A DNA stretch of 64,000 bases from Oscillospiraceae bacterium (GTDB taxonomy: Bacteria > Bacillota > Clostridia > Oscillospirales > Oscillospiraceae): the NCBI GenBank assembly GCA_021768185.1, contig JAETNP010000024.1, positions 1-64,000 on the forward strand, in the 5' to 3' direction. Shown here one piece after another: positions 60,566-64,000 of the stretch. Position 1 is the stretch's first letter; every line of letters starts with the position of its first letter. Under the pieces are notes generated by a model. That model was given only the letters and a program-made list of their open reading frames with translations. It had not been told where the DNA came from and did no database searches. A program made the position numbers and the translations under genes.

Positions 60566-61945
60566 CTATGAATTTCTTCCCAGCGCCGCCCGGATGGCCT
60601 CTCCGATGTTGGCAGCCTCAATGACCCGCAGCCCCTCCTGGGGCGCGGGCTTCTTCCCCCGCCGAAGGGGTACAATACAAGTCTTGAATCCCAGCCGGCA
60701 AACCTCGCTGAGCCGCTGGTCCAGATTGTTCACCGCCCGGAGCTCGCCTGTGAGCCCCACCTCCCCAATAGCGGCCAGATCAGCGGCAATAGGCTTGTCC
60801 AGATAACTGGAGGCCAGCGCCAGAATAGCGGCCAGATCAGCGGCAGGTTCGTCCAATGTCAGCCCGCCAATAATGTTAATATACGCGTCGCAGGCAGAAA
60901 CCTTCAGTCCGCCCCGCTTCTCCAGTACCGCCAGCAGCATGGCCGCCCGGCCAAAATCAAAACCGTTGCTGGACCGTCTGGCGTTTCCATAAGATGTCGG
61001 AGCCAGCAATGCCTGAATCTCCGCCAGCACCGGTCGCACGCCCTCCATCACGCAGGTGACGCAGGTCCCCGGCGCGCCGTCCGGACGGCCGGACAGCAGC
61101 ATCTGTGAGGGGTTCTCCACCTCCTCCAGCCCCGCGTCCAGCATCTCGAACACCCCGATCTCATTGGTGGCCCCAAAGCGGTTCTTGGCGGCCCGAAGGA
61201 TTCGGCAGGTGCTGTGCTGCTCCCCCTCGAAGTAGAGCACACAGTCCACCATATGCTCCAGCACCTTTGGCCCCGCAATCGAGCCCTCTTTGTTGACGTG
61301 GCCGATGACGAACACCGTCACGCTCCGGCCCTTGGCCAGCTGCATGAGGGCCATGGTGCAGTCCTTCACCTGACCGATGCTGCCCGGCGGGCTGTCCAGC
61401 GCGCCGTTGTACAGGGTCTGGATGGAGTCCACGATGAGGATGTCCGGCTCCTCGTCGGACACTGCCTGCAATACGTCCTCCAGCGCCGTCTCCGACAGCA
61501 CCAGCAGACTGCCGCCCTCCACGCCCAACCGCTGGGCCCGGAGCTTCAGCTGCCGTACCGACTCCTCGCCGGAGACATACAGCACCCGGTTCTTTTCACA
61601 CAGGCTGCCGCAGATCTGGAGCATAAGGGTGGATTTCCCCACCCCCGGCGCGCCGCCCACCAGGACCAGTGAGCCCTTCACCGCACCTCCCCCCAGCACC
61701 CGGTCCAGTTCTCCCATGCCGGTGCCGAAGCGGATTTCCTCCGTAGTGTCGATATCCGTCAGAGGCGCCGCCTTCACGGAATGGAACGCGCTCCTCACGC
61801 CGGAGGACCGGCCCGATTTGGCTTTAGGCGCGGTCTCCTGCTCCACGATGGTATTCCATGCGCCGCAGGCCAGGCATTTTCCCGACCACTTGGGCGTCTC
61901 GTTGCCGCACTCCGTACAATAAAATATGGTCTTTGCCTTTGCCAT
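60566..61945 (-). CDS. radA: DNA repair protein RadA
   Basis: 459 residues from ATG 61945, which has AAGGAGAAGGG upstream; the frame is open further but overlaps the amidase gene. Zinc finger (CTECGNETPKWSGKCLACGAWNT), RecA-like ATPase with Walker A GGAPGVGKST, the RadA KNRFG motif (KNRFGATNEIGVF) and a C-terminal Lon-like domain. It promotes branch migration in recombination. It lies 125 bp after the cwlD-like gene. Confidence 0.96.
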   Translation of the reverse strand: MAKAKTIFYCTECGNETPKWSGKCLACGAWNTIVEQETAPKAKSGRSSGVRSAFHSVKAAPLTDIDTTEEIRFGTGMGELDRVLGGGAVKGSLVLVGGAPGVGKSTLMLQICGSLCEKNRVLYVSGEESVRQLKLRAQRLGVEGGSLLVLSETALEDVLQAVSDEEPDILIVDSIQTLYNGALDSPPGSIGQVKDCTMALMQLAKGRSVTVFVIGHVNKEGSIAGPKVLEHMVDCVLYFEGEQHSTCRILRAAKNRFGATNEIGVFEMLDAGLEEVENPSQMLLSGRPDGAPGTCVTCVMEGVRPVLAEIQALLAPTSYGNARRSSNGFDFGRAAMLLAVLEKRGGLKVSACDAYINIIGGLTLDEPAADLAAILALASSYLDKPIAADLAAIGEVGLTGELRAVNNLDQRLSEVCRLGFKTCIVPLRRGKKPAPQEGLRVIEAANIGEAIRAALGRNS

Positions 61946-62070
61946 AGCCCTTCTCCTTTGTTGACGGCGGGCAGACGGGATTCCAGGACGCCTTCCGGCG
62001 GCCCCGGGGCCCGTCTGCCGCGTGTCTTTCCTGCCACCATTATACAACAGCCGCCCCCGTTTGACCAGCC

Positions 62071-62805
62071 TTATTTTCCTGCTGCCGGGTCGGGCTGGGT
62101 GAGGTGGCCCAGGGCGGAGGCCAGGATGGTGACTGCCAGCCGGTTCTGATGGGCCTGGGTATTCAGCAGGGCGGTCTCCTCGCTGTTGGACAGAAAGCCG
62201 CACTCCACCAGGATGGCAGGGATCTCCGCCTTTTTCAGCAGATAGACGCCGCCGCCCGCTGCCTTGACCTCCTTGGCCCGGTCGTTGACCGTCTGGTTCA
62301 GGGCCGCCTGGATGGACTCCGCCAGCTCCCGGCTGCCCTCAGTCTCGCTGTAGAACACCTGGGCGCCGTGGACGCTGGGCACCTGGGGCAGGCTGTTCTG
62401 ATGCAGGCTGACCAGCACGCCGCCGGAGACCCCGTTGATCTGCGCCACCCGGTTTTGCAGGTCGGAGTTCTTCCGCTGCCGGACGGCCGCCGTGGCGTCG
62501 CTCTCGGTGGAGACGTCCTCCCGGCGGGTCATGTCGGTCTTGACGCCCAGCAGCCGGGCAATCTCCTCCATTTGAAGGGCCACCTTCAGATTGATCTGGG
62601 ACTCGGCGGTGCCGTCCGAGGCCACCGCGCCGGGGTCGAAGCCGCCGTGGCCCGGGTCGATGACCAGTACCAGCTCCTGCTCCAGAGCAAGATTTTTGGA
62701 CGCGTTGACGGCTGCTCCCTGCCACAGGATCGCGGCAAAGACAGCGAACAGTGCCAAAAGCGTCACTACATACAGTGCAGTCCATTTTTTAAAGGTAAGA
62801 AACAT
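62071..62805 (-). CDS. cwlD: N-acetylmuramoyl-L-alanine amidase (CwlD-like)
   Basis: 244 residues from ATG 62805 with GGGGGTGATC upstream. An N-terminal anchor (about 10-30) precedes an Amidase_3 domain with zinc ligands in VIDPGHGGFDPG (His), AESQINLK (Glu), SLHQNS (His) and the catalytic Glu in VECGFLSN. The size and layout match CwlD, which makes muramic-delta-lactam in spore cortex. Neighbouring cotJ genes support a sporulation role, though amidase specificity cannot be read directly. Confidence 0.85.
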   Translation of the reverse strand: MFLTFKKWTALYVVTLLALFAVFAAILWQGAAVNASKNLALEQELVLVIDPGHGGFDPGAVASDGTAESQINLKVALQMEEIARLLGVKTDMTRREDVSTESDATAAVRQRKNSDLQNRVAQINGVSGGVLVSLHQNSLPQVPSVHGAQVFYSETEGSRELAESIQAALNQTVNDRAKEVKAAGGGVYLLKKAEIPAILVECGFLSNSEETALLNTQAHQNRLAVTILASALGHLTQPDPAAGK

Positions 62806-63018
62806 GCGATCACCCCCTCCTACCCTATGCCTGTACGGGGGAAAGTATGCCGCACATCCTGCCCGGTCCGGCATAGGATGGAGTACGGACGCGCCGCGTC
62901 CCGTCTATTACTTCCAAACCAAAAGGCAGGAAGTAATGGCTGCCAGGTTTTGCGTCTGCCGCCGCTTTGCGGCGGCGGGCAAAACGGCTCAAATTATACA
63001 TGAAGGAGGAATCTTCCC

Positions 63019-63477
63019 TTGGAGAATCCCAATCCGAATCCCACCGCCTGCGGCGTTATGGAGGGCAGCCTGCCCGGCAAGTGCGCAAGCATGGCGTTTC
63101 CTTACATTCCCATGCAGGAGAACAGCGCCGAGCGTTACGACCAGACCCAGGCCCTGGCTGCCGGCACTCTATTTCCCGGCCTGAACCTGCCCTTCTTCCG
63201 GGCGGTCAAGAGCAAAATGAACTGCCCCAACAACGCCCTGTGCGAACTTATGGCGCTGGGCTTTACCATCAACGAGCTGGGGCTGTATCTGGACACCCAT
63301 CAGAATGATAAAGAGGCCCTGGCGCTTTACCTGGACTATGTCAAACTGGCGAAGGAAGGCCGGGCCCGCTATGAATCCATGTACGGCCCCCTGCAGCAGA
63401 CCAGCGTTACCGCTTCCGGGTACACATGGCTGAACGATCCCTGGCCCTGGGAAGTGACCGAAGGAGGTAAGCAGTAA
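63019..63477 (+). CDS. cotJB: Fused spore coat protein CotJA-CotJB
   Basis: 152 residues from TTG 63019 with GGAGGA eight bases upstream. Residues about 22-60 match CotJA (FPYIPMQENSAERYDQTQALAAGTLFPGLNLPF), and about 72-150 match CotJB (ALCELMALGFTINELGLYLDTH; MYGPLQQ ... DPWPWE). These are normally two separate small genes. The stop shares its last base with the next ATG (TAATG). The product is a spore coat component. Confidence 0.9.
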   Translation: MENPNPNPTACGVMEGSLPGKCASMAFPYIPMQENSAERYDQTQALAAGTLFPGLNLPFFRAVKSKMNCPNNALCELMALGFTINELGLYLDTHQNDKEALALYLDYVKLAKEGRARYESMYGPLQQTSVTASGYTWLNDPWPWEVTEGGKQ

Positions 63478-63590
63478 TGTTTGTCTATGAAAAGCGCTTG
63501 CAGTATCCTATCAAGATCAAGAACACCAACCCCAAGCTGGCAGCACTGATTGTCAGTCAATACGGAGGTCCATACTTCAATAAACTATAA
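63477..63590 (+). pseudogene. cotJC: cotJC fragment (37 codons)
   Basis: Starts ATG 63477 overlapping the CotJB stop. MFVYEKRLQYPIKIKNTNPK then LAALIVSQYGG matches the start of CotJC, a manganese-catalase-like coat protein of about 190-220 residues. After QYGG it diverges to PYFNKL and stops. The catalytic domain is absent and a terminator follows within 14 bp, so this is a 3'-deleted remnant. Confidence 0.85.
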
Positions 63591-63591
63591 A

Positions 63592-63621
63592 AAACCGCCG
63601 GAGCATTCGCTCCGGCGGTTT
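63592..63621. terminator. Terminator after the cotJC remnant
   Basis: Arms AAACCGCCGGAGC (63592-63604) and GCTCCGGCGGTTT (63609-63621), loop ATTC, 13 bp perfect. The T-run is short in both directions; it also serves the convergent gene ending at 63634. Confidence 0.85.
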
Positions 63622-63633
63622 CCTGTTCCCTTA

Positions 63634-64000
63634 TCACCTCAAGCTCGGCAAGCTGAGCCCCGTCAGTTGGGAAGTGCTTTCCTCGTCTTCTTCCGGCTCC
63701 TCCCGGTTCAGCTCCTGGTACACCTCTCGGCCCACCTTTTTATTGAATGGGTTTTTGTCCGGCTTCCAACTTTTGTTCTGGATCTGCCACAGTGCGGCCC
63801 TCTGCTCGCTGGTCAGACCATCCATGGACTTGATGGCCCGCTTGGCCTCGTCCTGAGAGATAGAGCCGTTCCCGTTCTCATCGTACCCGGCAGCGGCTTC
63901 CTTGGCCCTCACGTACAGCTCCGGCGTTACCCCCTGCTCGTACCCGGCCATAACCTTGGCGTACTCTCCCTCGCTCATGACGGCCTCCATGGCATTCAGT
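63634..64000 (-). CDS. EF-hand protein, 5' part outside the window
   Basis: The frame reaches the window end without a stop; the first ATG inside is at 63990, so the gene is probably longer. A canonical 12-residue EF-hand loop DENGNGSISQDE (Asp, Asn, Asn, Ser, Glu ligands) is followed by an AIKSMDGLTSEQRAALWQ helix. The C-terminus is acidic and Ser/Leu-rich. No signal or anchor is visible in this part. It may be a calcium-binding or phage-type protein; the family is not recognised. Confidence 0.6.
   Translation of the reverse strand, partial: LNAMEAVMSEGEYAKVMAGYEQGVTPELYVRAKEAAAGYDENGNGSISQDEAKRAIKSMDGLTSEQRAALWQIQNKSWKPDKNPFNKKVGREVYQELNREEPEEDEESTSQLTGLSLPSLR

Noticed and set aside
154-62203. 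Many long open frames opposite or offset to real genes, for example on the reverse strand of the large binding-protein genes
   Set aside because: High GC at third codon positions suppresses stops in shadow frames; they lack ribosome sites and family motifs and overlap well-supported genes.
1-64000. tRNA or rRNA genes
   Set aside because: No T-loop GGTTCGAATC-type motif in a cloverleaf context and no rRNA sequence was seen on either strand.

Overview
The window looks like chromosome from a GC-rich, spore-forming gut Clostridium relative, most likely Oscillospiraceae (Flavonifractor/Lawsonibacter-like). The reasons are Firmicute-type AGGAGG ribosome sites, consensus sigma-A promoters with 17-bp spacers, spore genes (CotJ, CwlD-type amidase), RNase M5, an L10 leader and a CD1247-type protein. 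This placement is inference; no 16S gene is present.

Layout. 0.1-4.9 kb: MarR-MATE drug-efflux pair, divergent from a corrinoid-activator-like ASKHA/ferredoxin protein and a small HMA-like protein, then a lipoprotein gene broken by an in-frame TAG. 4.9-20.3 kb: one long minus-strand glycan locus with a GH85 endo-beta-N-acetylglucosaminidase lipoprotein, two very large paralogous solute-binding lipoproteins, two sugar-type ABC permeases, a HlyD-like adaptor, a MacB-core-like membrane protein and an MsmK/UgpC-type ATPase. Together these suggest N-glycan release at the cell surface followed by oligosaccharide import. 20.5-22.3 kb: a flotillin gene behind what reads as a yybP-ykoY (Mn2+) riboswitch with a switchable terminator. 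22.4-26 kb: a small RHH-like protein, GNAT, DUF3788, a short-peptide/antisense-RNA pair resembling a type I toxin-antitoxin, rnmV and holA.

26.2-36.1 kb: a ten-gene nucleoside operon on the plus strand (BMP lipoprotein, ABC importer, udp, deoC, cdd, deoB, Crp/Fnr regulator, purine nucleoside phosphorylase) that imports nucleosides, cleaves them and feeds the pentose to glycolysis. 36.4-39.6 kb: metA, metY and a polysaccharide deacetylase. 39.8-41.3 kb: a deletion scar joining an aldo/keto reductase start to an esterase end, next to a LysR gene. 41.4-46.5 kb: murJ, csaB and a DUF5693 gene (envelope polymer export and modification). 46.8-59.7 kb: ruvX; rpmG-secE-nusG-rplK-rplA on plus; leuS; a MerR-controlled Fe-S aldo/keto reductase; an ATPase gene truncated by a serine-recombinase element; then rplJ-rplL on minus, a CD1247-type gene and efp. 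The usual rplKAJL cluster is therefore split. 60.5-64 kb: radA, cwlD-like amidase, a fused cotJA-cotJB, a 37-codon remnant of cotJC, and the end of an EF-hand protein leaving the window.

Between genes lie several families of dispersed structured repeats. The most striking occurs three times (about 9.5-10.05, 46.48-46.82 and 59.96-60.48 kb) and is built of ordered hairpins whose arms differ between copies by compensatory changes. All positions and pairings were read by eye; no database search was run.
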